From Leptolyngbyaceae cyanobacterium HOT.MB2.61 (lineage in GTDB: Bacteria > Cyanobacteriota > Cyanobacteriia > Leptolyngbyales > Leptolyngbyaceae): a stretch of DNA of 37,318 nt. The translations under genes and the position numbers were made by a program. The notes under the pieces were generated by a model. The model saw only the letters and a list, made by a program, of their open reading frames with translations, was not told the DNA's origin and did not search any database. Shown piece by piece: positions 7,393-14,804 of the stretch (its first letter is position 1; each line of letters starts with the position of its first letter). The DNA is taken from NCBI GenBank assembly GCA_023511615.1, contig JAIMBL010000018.1:1-37318 (forward strand), in the 5' to 3' direction.

Positions 7393-8571
7393 TTAGACCC
7401 CAATGGTTTTATTTTCAGTCCCCAGCAGTTCTGCGATCGCCTGCCGCTCCAGAGGTGGTTGAGAAGGTAATACCTGGCGAGCATCGGTAATTAGCCAGTC
7501 TAAAGAAGCAGCCTGAACATCGATAGTAGCGCCCGTTTTGTCTACGCAGTAGCGACCGAACACCAGCTTATCCACCAGACGCACACCCGGACCCAGTCGG
7601 GAATGTTCGAAGATGACGCTGTTATCAACGACAGCACCACTACACACCCAGCAATTAGGGCCAATCATCGTCGGTCCAATGATTGTTGCGCCGTCTTCAA
7701 TTCGGGTCATGCCACCAATGTAAACTGGCCCCTGAATGTTCACTTTATCCCAGTTCACGGCCACGTTAAGCCCGGTATAAATTCCCGGAGCCACTTGATA
7801 ACCGGGGATCTGCACATTTTTGATTTCGCGGGTCAGCACCCCTCGAATTGCGTGCCAGTAGTCAGGTACCTTTCCGATATCCACCCATTCAAAGTCCATG
7901 GCAATGCCATAGAAGGGTGCGCCTACCTCAACCAGCTTGGGAAAAAGCTGGCTACCGATGTCATATTCCACCCCCGAGGGAATGAAATTGAAAATTTCGG
8001 GTTCAAAAATGTAAATTCCGGTATTAATGCAGGTGCTGAGGGCTTCTTCGACGGAGGGCTTTTCCTGAAAGGCTTTGATTCTACCGTCTTCGTCGGTCAC
8101 CACGACCCCATAGCTGGAGACATCTTCACGAGGAACTTCGCGCATCACGACGGTGGCGATTGCCCCCTTCTCCCGATGCCACTTGACTGCTGCCGTTAAG
8201 TCAAGATCAATCAGGGCATCCCCGCAAAGTACGACAAACGTATCATCAAAGAAGGGATAAAAATCCTGGATCTTGCGCATGCCTCCGGCTGAACCAAGTG
8301 CTTCTCCCACCAGTTCCCCATCCACAACTCGCCCTTCAAAGGAGTAGGCGATTTGCACGCCAAACCGTTGTCCATCCCGGAAATAGCTCTCAATTTCATG
8401 GGCCAGATGGCTGACGTTGACCATAATTTCCGTAAACCCATGCTGGCGGAGCAACTCCAGCAGAAACTCCATCACTGGCTTTTGCAGGATGGGAATCATG
8501 GGTTTGGGAATCGTGTAAGTGATTGGACGAACCCGAGTTCCCTTACCGGCTGCCAGAATCATGGCTTTCAT
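7393..8571 (-). CDS. Nucleotidyltransferase / NDP-sugar pyrophosphorylase (mannose-1-P guanylyltransferase-like)
   Basis: A 392-residue two-domain enzyme. The N-terminal Rossmann-like nucleotidyltransferase domain has LAAGKGTRVRP (residues 6-16), the activating lysine K23 in IPKPM, and the metal-binding CGD (116-118, Asp118). The C-terminal part from about 255 has the hexapeptide pattern of a left-handed beta helix (IYIGGMTRIEDGATIIGP and so on), and the extreme C-terminus adds about 70 less-conserved residues. It would join a sugar-1-phosphate to NTP to make an activated sugar for cell-wall or exopolysaccharide synthesis. Cyanobacterial relatives are usually annotated as mannose-1-phosphate guanylyltransferase, but the base and sugar cannot be read with certainty; glucose-1-phosphate specificity is possible. 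ATG at 8571. It is transcribed alone or with scpA upstream across a 421-bp gap. Confidence 0.87.
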   Translation of the reverse strand: MKAMILAAGKGTRVRPITYTIPKPMIPILQKPVMEFLLELLRQHGFTEIMVNVSHLAHEIESYFRDGQRFGVQIAYSFEGRVVDGELVGEALGSAGGMRKIQDFYPFFDDTFVVLCGDALIDLDLTAAVKWHREKGAIATVVMREVPREDVSSYGVVVTDEDGRIKAFQEKPSVEEALSTCINTGIYIFEPEIFNFIPSGVEYDIGSQLFPKLVEVGAPFYGIAMDFEWVDIGKVPDYWHAIRGVLTREIKNVQIPGYQVAPGIYTGLNVAVNWDKVNIQGPVYIGGMTRIEDGATIIGPTMIGPNCWVCSGAVVDNSVIFEHSRLGPGVRLVDKLVFGRYCVDKTGATIDVQAASLDWLITDARQVLPSQPPLERQAIAELLGTENKTIGV

Positions 8572-8992
8572 AGACGTTTATCTCCCCAACCTTTAGCCAC
8601 TATAATGATAAATCGGTTACAAGATCTCACCAGGCTTCTGTAAAACTAATGCCTTTCAAACTTCCCAGAATAGGTCGAGGGGTCTGATTGGCTTCAGTCT
8701 AGGCCTCAAATCCACAATCAAACAATCCAGATGCTAGAAGATTCTCAGGACTGGCAGTGGTTAAACATCTGACTCTTCGTCATTTTCTGCTTCAACCCTG
8801 GTATTTCTTCACAGCATCTACATCTAAACACCTATCCAAGTCTATTGGAAACCTCCCTCCCGCAATACAGCAAATCCCCTCACAGAGATGTATTGATTGC
8901 AGGTATGGAAGGTAGTATGAATTACATGTAGTTTCAATTTTTACAACCTCCATTCGTATCAGCATCAGATCAGGAAACTCCCTGCCAGGGTG
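8572..8992. other. Intergenic region with no recognisable gene
   Basis: A 421-bp spacer between scpA and the sugar pyrophosphorylase, both on the minus strand. Reading minus, TATCATTATAGT around 8598-8610 could hold a -10 element for the pyrophosphorylase about 30 nt before its ATG; this is weak. No tRNA cloverleaf, repeat family copy or credible short reading frame was found on either strand. Confidence 0.5.
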
Positions 8993-9838
8993 CTAATCGG
9001 GGGAAGCACGGGTGGCCGAACTGGTTAAATCGGTTACCGACTGATCCGTGAGTTGGCGAATCTTTAAATCCCGATAAAACTCTTCCTGGGCTAGTTCAAC
9101 TTTGGATTGAGCCGTGAGCAGCAGGAGTGCCCAAAAGACTCCAACCCGTTCGTGATTGGGAGAATGTGTCATTCGCTCAGAGGTTGCGGAGGTGGTTTGG
9201 ATCTGCTTCCAGAACTCCACCAGAAGTTCAAAGTCCAACCACTCCTGTCCCTGGGAAATTTCTGTCCAGTTATTCTGGAAAAATTCCTCCAGGGCGATCG
9301 CCATCTCCGATAAATTTTCCTGGTGGGCCAGTTGGGCGATCGCTCGCACTGCCTGAGTGCGCGATTGGGGGCGGGGGTGGCGAATCCGTGTGCGAGGCGG
9401 TCTTTCCTCCAGGGCAGCGGCGATCGTCCGCAACTGATCAATCAGTTCCTTCAAAGTTACCCGCCGCCGTTTGGGAGGCTGGGCAACTGCGCGACGGCTC
9501 AATCGCCGCTCCAAAAACGGAGGCAGAGCAGATCCGCTAAAATCCAGTGCTTCTAGAAACCCGTCTTCGTCCTCAAGCTCAGGGTTTGCAACCTCTTCTT
9601 GTTCTACCTGGGACAAACTCTCTGCTTTTAACAGCACCAGCATCGAAGCATACAAAAACGCCTGTCCCGATTGAGACAGGGTTGCTTCATAGGGCTTTCC
9701 TTGAGTCACCACAGGAGCTAAATCGCTCAGAAAACGATCAATCACATCAATCACCTTGACATCCCAGGGGTCAATTTCTCCCCGTTCTGCCAGATCGATG
9801 AGAAAGGCGATCGCATCCTGTGCAAGGGAAAGGGCCAT
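8993..9838 (-). CDS. scpA: Segregation and condensation protein A (kleisin ScpA)
   Basis: A kleisin subunit that bridges the two SMC heads. From the ATG at 9838 it is 281 residues. The N-terminus (ALSLAQDAIAFLIDLAERGEIDPWDVKVIDVIDRFL) matches ScpA, where helix and GEIDPWDV-type wording are diagnostic; the middle is acidic and variable (about 85-110); the C-terminus carries a winged-helix-like segment (about 190-270) that should bind the SMC cap. An upstream GTG/ATG extension to 9871 is open, but it would overlap the 38-residue ORF that ends at 9849, so the later ATG is preferred. It lies in a lapA / small ORF / scpA cluster with 10-18 nt gaps and sits about 2 kb from smc. No scpB is visible in the window. 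Confidence 0.9.
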   Translation of the reverse strand: MALSLAQDAIAFLIDLAERGEIDPWDVKVIDVIDRFLSDLAPVVTQGKPYEATLSQSGQAFLYASMLVLLKAESLSQVEQEEVANPELEDEDGFLEALDFSGSALPPFLERRLSRRAVAQPPKRRRVTLKELIDQLRTIAAALEERPPRTRIRHPRPQSRTQAVRAIAQLAHQENLSEMAIALEEFFQNNWTEISQGQEWLDFELLVEFWKQIQTTSATSERMTHSPNHERVGVFWALLLLTAQSKVELAQEEFYRDLKIRQLTDQSVTDLTSSATRASPD

Positions 9839-9848
9839 GCAAGAAGAC

Positions 9849-9965
9849 CTATCGGATAGGAATCCGGGCAAAATAGATTGCGGCCAAAAGAATCAACCCC
9901 AAGAGCAGCAGAGGTACCCAAAGGCTCCAGAGACTGAGGGGATTAAAAAAGCTAGACCACTCCAT
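9849..9965 (-). CDS. Putative 38-residue single-pass membrane protein
   Basis: A short reading frame that I translated by hand: it begins MEWSSFFNPLSLWSLW and continues into a single hydrophobic helix (about residues 15-33, rich in Leu/Ile/Ala) and ends in the basic FARIPIR. It fits exactly into the gap between lapA and scpA: its ATG is 18 nt after the lapA stop and its stop is 10 nt before the scpA ATG, on the same strand, so it is probably in the same operon. The topology (aromatic N-terminus, one helix, positive tail) is like the small thylakoid subunits of photosynthetic complexes, but I do not recognise the family. It lacks a strong Shine-Dalgarno (only AAAGA). It could be a chance frame; the tight fit argues otherwise. 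Confidence 0.6.
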   Translation of the reverse strand: MEWSSFFNPLSLWSLWVPLLLLGLILLAAIYFARIPIR

Positions 9966-9983
9966 TCTTTGTATGCTAGCTCA

Positions 9984-10349
9984 CTACTGAGCCGTTACAA
10001 CCTCTGCTTCCGTTTCTTCAGTCCTCTGCTGGGAAGCAGGCAACAGGCGTTGCTGCTCCTGAATCTCCGCGCGATAACGTTCAATGTCTTCCTCTAGCTG
10101 CTGAATGCGAGTGTCCTTAACCCGAATTTCCTTACCTGTTTCTAAAAGTTTTTGTACTGAAGTCCAGACGCTAAAAACCCACGCCAAGACAGCCCCAATT
10201 CCCATTGCCAGAATCAACTCAATCGCAAGGGGAGCCTGTAGCTGTACCCCCTTTACAACATGGATTACCGCAGGCTCAGTATTCTCGATTCCAAATAGAA
10301 CAAGGGCCAGACAGATGACGAAGATGATGACGAAATTAATTTGTCGCAT
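9984..10349 (-). CDS. LapA-domain (DUF1049) membrane protein
   Basis: A 121-residue inner-membrane protein from the ATG at 10349, beginning MRQINFVIIFVICLALVLF. It has the LapA/DUF1049 layout: two membrane helices (about 5-22 and 43-63) separated by a short loop with GIENTEPAVIHV, then a cytoplasmic coiled coil (about 75-110, VKDTRIQQLEEDIERYRAEI). In proteobacteria LapA helps regulate lipopolysaccharide assembly; in cyanobacteria the function is not established. The start is chosen because AAAGGTGG (about 10357-10364) lies 8-9 nt upstream; a longer in-frame start at 10427 would run into the family B repeat at 10382-10501 and is less likely. It heads the lapA / small ORF / scpA cluster. Confidence 0.85.
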   Translation of the reverse strand: MRQINFVIIFVICLALVLFGIENTEPAVIHVVKGVQLQAPLAIELILAMGIGAVLAWVFSVWTSVQKLLETGKEIRVKDTRIQQLEEDIERYRAEIQEQQRLLPASQQRTEETEAEVVTAQ

Positions 10350-10381
10350 ATCAATTTCCACCTTTGCAGGTAACTTTCTGT

Positions 10382-10501
10382 GGTTCTCTAGCTTGCCGGT
10401 GAAAGAGTAGCATAAATACTCTTTCATCCCAACAAAATCCTTGAAATCGTGATCTTGTTTCAGTAATAGAGCTTGCCTACTACTAATCCTTCAAGAGAAC
10501 C
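10382..10501 (+). repeat. Family B structured repeat, copy B1 (120 bp)
   Basis: Bounded by a perfect inverted repeat GGTTCTCT (10382-10389) / AGAGAACC (10494-10501). Inside, GAAAGAGTA and TACTCTTTC form a 9-bp stem, followed by an AACAAAATC / GATCTTGTTT stem. It matches copies at 13015-13136 and 24988-25110 and a deleted reverse copy at 34468-34521. It lies upstream of lapA and so may be part of its 5' region. Confidence 0.82.
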
Positions 10502-10633
10502 CTTTCTACTGCTTCCAGGGATGGCTAAATCAAAATAGCCCCCAGACGTGCTGATCAAATTTGTAGCAGAGGGAGGGGATAATGTGGAATGCTCGGGAAA
10601 GGTTTTGGGATTTGGGAAGGGGGTATAGACCGT

Positions 10634-11716
10634 TTATTCCTCCACTGGCGGCTCTTTAGGCATCACTTCCTTTATCGCTTGAGACTGCCTTCCCAGGATG
10701 ACATCCAGGGTGCCTTTGATCGTGCCTGCTATGGGAACCGCAATCACGACCCCCAAAAATCCGGCAATCTTCAATCCCATCAGCAGGGCAATCACAATCC
10801 AGATAGGATTTAGTCCAGTAAAATCCCCCATCATCCGGGGAGCCAGAATATTATCTCGAATCTGGTGTAAAACAGTCGCAACAAACCCCACCTGAATTCC
10901 CAAACCGATATCCTGCAACATCACTAACAGGGCAACCAGGCTGATTCCCAACGCTGCACCAATAAAGGGAATTAGCTCTGAAATACCAATCACAACCGTA
11001 AATAGCAGGGCAAACGGTACCTTCATCCAGATAAAGATTGGAATCAGTGCCACTACCATAAAGATGGCCAGTAGAATCTGGCTGATGAAAAAATTCTGGA
11101 AGTTGAGCCGCAGGGATTCGCTGAGGGGAATCCCAATCTGGGGGGGGAGAAGATTGATTAAACCCTGCCAGAGGCGACCGCCATAAAGCAGCATGTAGAA
11201 CGCCAGCACCAGCACTAGAATGCTATCTATTACTCCGCTGAGGGTCCCTAGCGCTAATCCAACCGCCTGGCTTGCCAGTGTTTGGAGCTGGCTCTCAATC
11301 TGGGTATTAATCCGACCACTGAATCCCCTGAGATCAAGTGGGAGGTTATGCCTTTTTGCCCAGGCATCCAGGGCATCAAAATTCTGGCGGCTGGCTTCTA
11401 ACCACTCCGGAATTTTGTTGACAAGCTGGGTGGTTTGCTCCGTCACGAGTGGCACCAGAGTCAACCCTACGAGAATGAGCAAGGCCAGAGTGATCAGCAG
11501 TACCAGAGTGACTGCCTGCGCCCTGCTCATGCGAATGTATTGAAACAACCGAACCAGGTAGTTCAGTAAAAATGCCAGGATGGCGGCAACAACCAGTAGC
11601 GTAATCAGATGCTCAAAATACCGAAAAACCTGGGTCAGCAGCCAAACGTTCAAAGCCACAATGGGACCGCTCAGACCAAAAATTAACAGGCGTTGGAGGT
11701 TGACTGAACGGTGCAT
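10634..11716 (-). CDS. AI-2E family transporter (PerM/TqsA-type permease)
   Basis: A 360-residue polytopic inner-membrane protein of the AI-2E (PerM/YdiK) family. About eight hydrophobic helices are visible: one pair at 8-50, one near 65-90, then a soluble loop (about 95-150), and a helical cluster from 155 to 335. The family hallmark region LIPFIGAALGISLVALLVML and the DNILAPRMMGDFTGLNPIWIV segment are both present. Relatives export autoinducer-2 or exchange Na+/H+; in cyanobacteria the substrate is unknown. ATG at 11716 with CAGGG about 8-12 nt upstream on the minus strand. The ORF ends in EVMPKEPPVEE. It stands alone, separated from the DUF3153 gene by 134 bp containing a degenerate GGGGCTAGGG repeat. 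Confidence 0.9.
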   Translation of the reverse strand: MHRSVNLQRLLIFGLSGPIVALNVWLLTQVFRYFEHLITLLVVAAILAFLLNYLVRLFQYIRMSRAQAVTLVLLITLALLILVGLTLVPLVTEQTTQLVNKIPEWLEASRQNFDALDAWAKRHNLPLDLRGFSGRINTQIESQLQTLASQAVGLALGTLSGVIDSILVLVLAFYMLLYGGRLWQGLINLLPPQIGIPLSESLRLNFQNFFISQILLAIFMVVALIPIFIWMKVPFALLFTVVIGISELIPFIGAALGISLVALLVMLQDIGLGIQVGFVATVLHQIRDNILAPRMMGDFTGLNPIWIVIALLMGLKIAGFLGVVIAVPIAGTIKGTLDVILGRQSQAIKEVMPKEPPVEE

Positions 11717-11850
11717 CTTTCAACCCTGGGCAAGGTTTTGAGTGAGGGGCTGAGGGAGAGAGACTAAAATTAGGGGCTGGAGACTAGGGGCTAGGGAGGA
11801 AACAGAAGTCAGGAGCCAGAATTAATTAATCACGAACAAGGGAAGGTGGT
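11717..11850. repeat. Low-complexity purine-rich spacer
   Basis: The gap contains degenerate repeats of an (A/C)TAGGGGCT(A/G)G unit at about 11766-11800, similar in reverse to TAGCCCCTAGCCCC at 27684-27725. Such simple repeats are common in cyanobacterial spacers. No gene or terminator was found. Confidence 0.55.
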
Positions 11851-12804
11851 TTATGTCGCTGTATCGGGATGGGAGTCTGGGGATTGCACCATTGCATTGT
11901 TGTTGGGCTGAAACCGTTGGGGATATTTCAGGTAGATGCCAACGATGACGAAAAGCACAATCACCAAAGTACCAATTCCCAGCGGGTTGGGTAGCCAGAA
12001 CACCGCCTCTAAATGGTTCAATTCACCAGGTACTAGCTGCCAGCCCAGTTCCTTACGATTCTGATAAATCCCAGGTTTAGCAGATTTTGAGGTTAGATTG
12101 CGGGCACCCCAGGGCGTGGTAAGCCCGAATTCCAGGTTGATCAGGGAACCAGGACTGAGGAGCAGATCACCAGTGGAGGAGAGTACGCCCAGCGATCGCA
12201 AATCCAGGTCGTAGCGTAAGTGATTTCGCTCTACGAGTAAAAAGTTGCTGCGGGTCAACTCAAGGTGCGAACCAATTTCAGGTAGGTCTGCCATAGCCCC
12301 TGTGGCAAAGGAATCGTCTTTTGCAGAGGGACTGAAGAATTGATTGAACTTCGCTTCCAGGTCAGTGTGATTGCTGAAGGGAATTGTGGCGATGAGTTCC
12401 TGATTGGGGAGACGCTCGACCTGTCCTCCCAGATTACGACTCCGCTGGGCGATCGCGTCTAACCATTGCTGAGTTGTGGAGCCGCTCAGGGTTTGCAGTC
12501 GGTCTGCCAGATGAATATGTTGCACAATTTTGCCCTGACTGGGGCTCTGAAATTGAAGCTCAACGTTATACTCCACACACCCCGAAAGCAGTAGAGAAAC
12601 GAATAAGATGCTCCCCAAAAGAGAAAATCTTTGGAGCCAGCTCTTATGGGTAGCGGCTACAACAGGTGCATAGAAAGAACAGGCAGGCGATGGAGGGGTT
12701 CGCCTAACCCGTTGACCGGTCAAGCGTTGCCAGAGGCCAATCACAGAGGGAACAACGTTTGTGAACCGGAACCTCAAAATACTGAGAACAAGAAGTGGGC
12801 ACAT
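11851..12804 (-). CDS. DUF3153 domain lipoprotein with C-terminal membrane helix
   Basis: A cyanobacterial DUF3153 protein. The reliable part starts at a hydrophobic segment LLGSILFVSLLL followed by the lipobox LSGC, then the DUF3153 body (VEYNVELQFQ, IVQHIHLADRLQTLSGSTTQQWLDAI) and ends with a membrane helix (LGIGTLVIVLFVIVGIYL) and a short KYPQRF-containing tail. The lipobox predicts lipid anchoring outside the cytoplasmic or thylakoid membrane. The start is uncertain: the frame is open to 12975, the given ATG (12804) leaves an unusually long 75-residue stretch before the Cys, and possible GTG (12744) or TTG starts lie closer. Function is unknown; upstream sequence may belong to the 5' region. 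It follows the TPR-like gene across 139 bp holding a family B repeat. Confidence 0.75.
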   Translation of the reverse strand: MCPLLVLSILRFRFTNVVPSVIGLWQRLTGQRVRRTPPSPACSFYAPVVAATHKSWLQRFSLLGSILFVSLLLSGCVEYNVELQFQSPSQGKIVQHIHLADRLQTLSGSTTQQWLDAIAQRSRNLGGQVERLPNQELIATIPFSNHTDLEAKFNQFFSPSAKDDSFATGAMADLPEIGSHLELTRSNFLLVERNHLRYDLDLRSLGVLSSTGDLLLSPGSLINLEFGLTTPWGARNLTSKSAKPGIYQNRKELGWQLVPGELNHLEAVFWLPNPLGIGTLVIVLFVIVGIYLKYPQRFQPNNNAMVQSPDSHPDTAT

Positions 12805-13014
12805 GTTAACCGTCAGTTCAACTCCATCAGGAAATAATCGCCCATATTGCAAAATTGGTGTTGCTGATTCCGGGAATGAATTGAGGGTTGGATAAATCGA
12901 AACTTCGTTCCAATGCATCCTGCTATTCAGCACCTCCGAAAAATTGAGTATTTGCAACACTGGTTCAAATATCATCCCCTATCCCCGACCTGATAGCTAC
13001 CACAAAGTTCCCAA

Positions 13015-13136
13015 GGTTCTCCTGGCTTGCCGGTGAACGAGTAGCGTAAGCGACTCTTTCATCTAAAACAAAATCCCTGGAATATTGATTTTGTTTTGGC
13101 TATAAGCGTCCCTATCACCACACTCTCAGGAGAGTC
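13015..13136 (+). repeat. Family B structured repeat, copy B2 (about 122 bp)
   Basis: It starts GGTTCTCCTGGCTTGCCGGT and ends CAGGAGAGTC, an imperfect inverted repeat. It has a perfect 11-bp stem AAAACAAAATC / GATTTTGTTTT in the middle. The final 20 bp encode, on the opposite strand, the last residues and stop codon of the TPR-like gene. Confidence 0.82.
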
Positions 13137-13678
13137 GCTCCCAATACCAGGGTGGTTGCTAATAATGCAACCCAGATGAAGCGATTATCTTGATTATTCA
13201 CCTGACCGGGATCAATGGGTTCTAACTGAAATACTGGCTTTTCTATCTGAGATCGTCGGGCTACTGGAGCGAACGAGCCCTTACGGTCTTGAGTGTTACT
13301 CTCCACGAGGTTAGTCAGATCGGGAATTTGGGTCAGCCATTCTGGACGGCTCCTTAGTTTGGGAGCTTCCAGGATGTAGAGCAATCGCTTACCCTGCTTA
13401 CGCGTGTGTAAGTCTGGGTGGCGGCTGACCTGACGGCAAAGGGCGATCGCTTCAGTCCTCTGCCCTGCCGCCTCGTAAGCAGTGACTAACCAGGTTTGAA
13501 TCTCTCCTCCCAGGCGTGTTCTAGCCTCAGCCAGGGCGTTGGCTGCTTCCAAGTGTTGGACCGACTTCCGGTACTCACCCCGCTCAAACGCTTTTCTGCC
13601 AGCCTGGTACTCTATTTCAATAGTTTTAAGGTCGTCTGAACTCACGGTAGAAATTTGGAAATACACATTTTTGCTCAT
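13115..13678 (-). CDS. TPR-like membrane protein of unknown function
   Basis: About 187 residues. Residues 15-100 look like two to three TPR/alpha-alpha hairpins (YQAGRKAFERGEYRKSVQHL, then LVTAYEAAGQRTEAIALCRQV), followed by a Pro-rich linker, and a C-terminal membrane helix (FIWVALLATTLVLGATLL), so it is probably tail-anchored with the TPR part in the cytoplasm. Related proteins with TPR plus one terminal helix occur across cyanobacteria without assigned function. The start is ambiguous because an 18-bp tandem duplication (13669-13704) offers four in-frame ATGs at 13678, 13681, 13696 and 13699; I chose 13678. The last residues (LLRVW) and the stop lie inside a family B repeat, so the natural C-terminus may have been altered by insertion. 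Confidence 0.75.
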   Translation of the reverse strand: MSKNVYFQISTVSSDDLKTIEIEYQAGRKAFERGEYRKSVQHLEAANALAEARTRLGGEIQTWLVTAYEAAGQRTEAIALCRQVSRHPDLHTRKQGKRLLYILEAPKLRSRPEWLTQIPDLTNLVESNTQDRKGSFAPVARRSQIEKPVFQLEPIDPGQVNNQDNRFIWVALLATTLVLGATLLRVW

Positions 13679-13704
13679 CATAAAGGTTTTGCCCATCATA
13701 AAGG
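13669..13704. repeat. 18-bp tandem duplication at a start codon
   Basis: Two adjacent units, TTTTGCTCATCATAAAGG (13669-13686) and TTTTGCCCATCATAAAGG (13687-13704), differ at one base. On the minus strand each contains ATGATG, so the TPR-like gene has two possible in-frame start pairs. Confidence 0.9.
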
Positions 13705-13846
13705 AGCTTAATTTCTATGGATGACACGCATTGGTGCAGATTTTTCAACTTTATTGAAACCCCCTTATTTGGGAGTTAAGCTCGAAATGACAGGTGGTAT
13801 GAAGTCGTACATCCTGTAGATGTCAATAGATGGAGAAATGGGTAGA

Positions 13847-14017
13847 GTGCATCCCAATTATGCAATTTGCCCTCATCCCCCAGCCCCTTCTCCCAAAAGT
13901 GGGGAGCTAGGTCAAAGTCCCTCTCCCAATCAATTTTGAGAGAAGGGGAGCTAGATCAAAGTCCCTCTCCCAGCTTGGGAGCGGGATTAGGGTGAGGGCT
14001 ACAAAAGTGGGATGCAC
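13847..14017. mobile_element. 171-bp element with 10-bp terminal inverted repeats
   Basis: GTGCATCCCA (13847-13856) and TGGGATGCAC (14008-14017) are perfect inverted repeats. The interior is made of the common cyanobacterial CCTCATCCCCCAGCCCCTTC-type sequence with two copies of an AGCTAG(G/A)TCAAAGTCCCTC unit (about 13906-13926 and 13950-13970). No coding capacity; probably a miniature non-autonomous element. The rest of 13700-14173 shows nothing else. Confidence 0.7.
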
Positions 14018-14173
14018 CCAATGGGTATTCCTTAGAAGCTGAAAATTAGAAATGGCCGTCAACCGATTGCCCTTCTTAACTTTGCTTTGCATTTTTGAAC
14101 TGTTCATTCTCTCAAGAGGGTTGCACTCGACAGTGTTTTCTTAACAAGAAGTGGACAACAAGTGGAAAAAACT

Positions 14174-14737
14174 ATGAACCGATCAAACTTTTGTTCCCAA
14201 AATTATTTTGCTGGGTGGACTTCGCCTCTTTTGCTGGCGGCGATCGCGGTCAGCCTTTCGCCTTCTCCAAGCAACGCCCTACCCGCCAATCTTGAATACC
14301 GCACCCATTCAAACTTCAGTCAGGCGAATTATGGAACGACCGTTTACGGTGGCTCAACCTCCTACGGGTCATACAACTCCAGTGGTTTTGGCGTTCGCAT
14401 CGACGGCTATTCCAGAGAATATCCCTACACCTACCCCTCCTTCTACCACCCTGGCTACTCAACAGGAACTGTGATCACTCAACCAATTTATCCCTACTAC
14501 CCCGTCTATCCCCACCATCCAGAAGGCTTTAACAAATCAGTACTGATCCATCCAACGGTTATCAATGGCCGCTTCTACAAACCGACGCTGGTCAACCCAA
14601 CCATTATTGGTACACCCCGATCGGTGGGTAGCCGCTCCTGGAGCCGGACGACCGTTATTCGCTATCCAGTTCCCTACGGGGCCTCTGGCGTTACCATTCA
14701 ATTTGCCCCTCGTCGGGCCTATCCTTACCCCCACTGA
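14174..14737 (+). CDS. Secreted Tyr/Pro-rich protein of unknown function
   Basis: A 187-residue protein from the ATG at 14174 (a GTG at 14162 would add four residues). The N-terminus has a hydrophobic core (SPLLLAAIAVSLSPSPSNA) followed by ALP, a likely signal-peptidase I site near residue 38. The mature part is unusual: rich in Tyr, Pro, Gly, Ser and His, with YPYYPVYPHHP and repeated GYS/YPYTYPSF runs, then two similar halves reading VLIHPTVINGRF and TLVNPTIIGTPR. No Cys. I do not recognise a family; composition suggests a cell-surface or extracellular matrix role, which is inference. GTGG about 10 nt upstream could act as ribosome-binding site. It stands alone after a transposon-like spacer and converges on holB. 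Confidence 0.72.
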   Translation: MNRSNFCSQNYFAGWTSPLLLAAIAVSLSPSPSNALPANLEYRTHSNFSQANYGTTVYGGSTSYGSYNSSGFGVRIDGYSREYPYTYPSFYHPGYSTGTVITQPIYPYYPVYPHHPEGFNKSVLIHPTVINGRFYKPTLVNPTIIGTPRSVGSRSWSRTTVIRYPVPYGASGVTIQFAPRRAYPYPH

Positions 14738-14804
14738 GTTGAAAATAAGTTGAAAAAATAGAATTCAGATCACTCCTCACTCCCTCTGGCTCCTGACTTC
14801 TTGA

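Noticed and set aside
7603-8199. 198-residue open frame opposite the sugar pyrophosphorylase
   Set aside because: Fully antisense to a well-conserved enzyme; no domain or start signals.
8840-8860. TATTGGAAACC reminiscent of Yfr2-type RNA motifs
   Set aside because: Too short, and no supporting hairpins were found around it.
9839-9871. Upstream extension of scpA to 9871
   Set aside because: It would overlap the 38-residue ORF; the ATG at 9838 matches the known ScpA N-terminus.
10350-10427. Longer N-terminus for lapA
   Set aside because: It would be encoded in a family B repeat, while a good ribosome-binding site fits the start at 10349.
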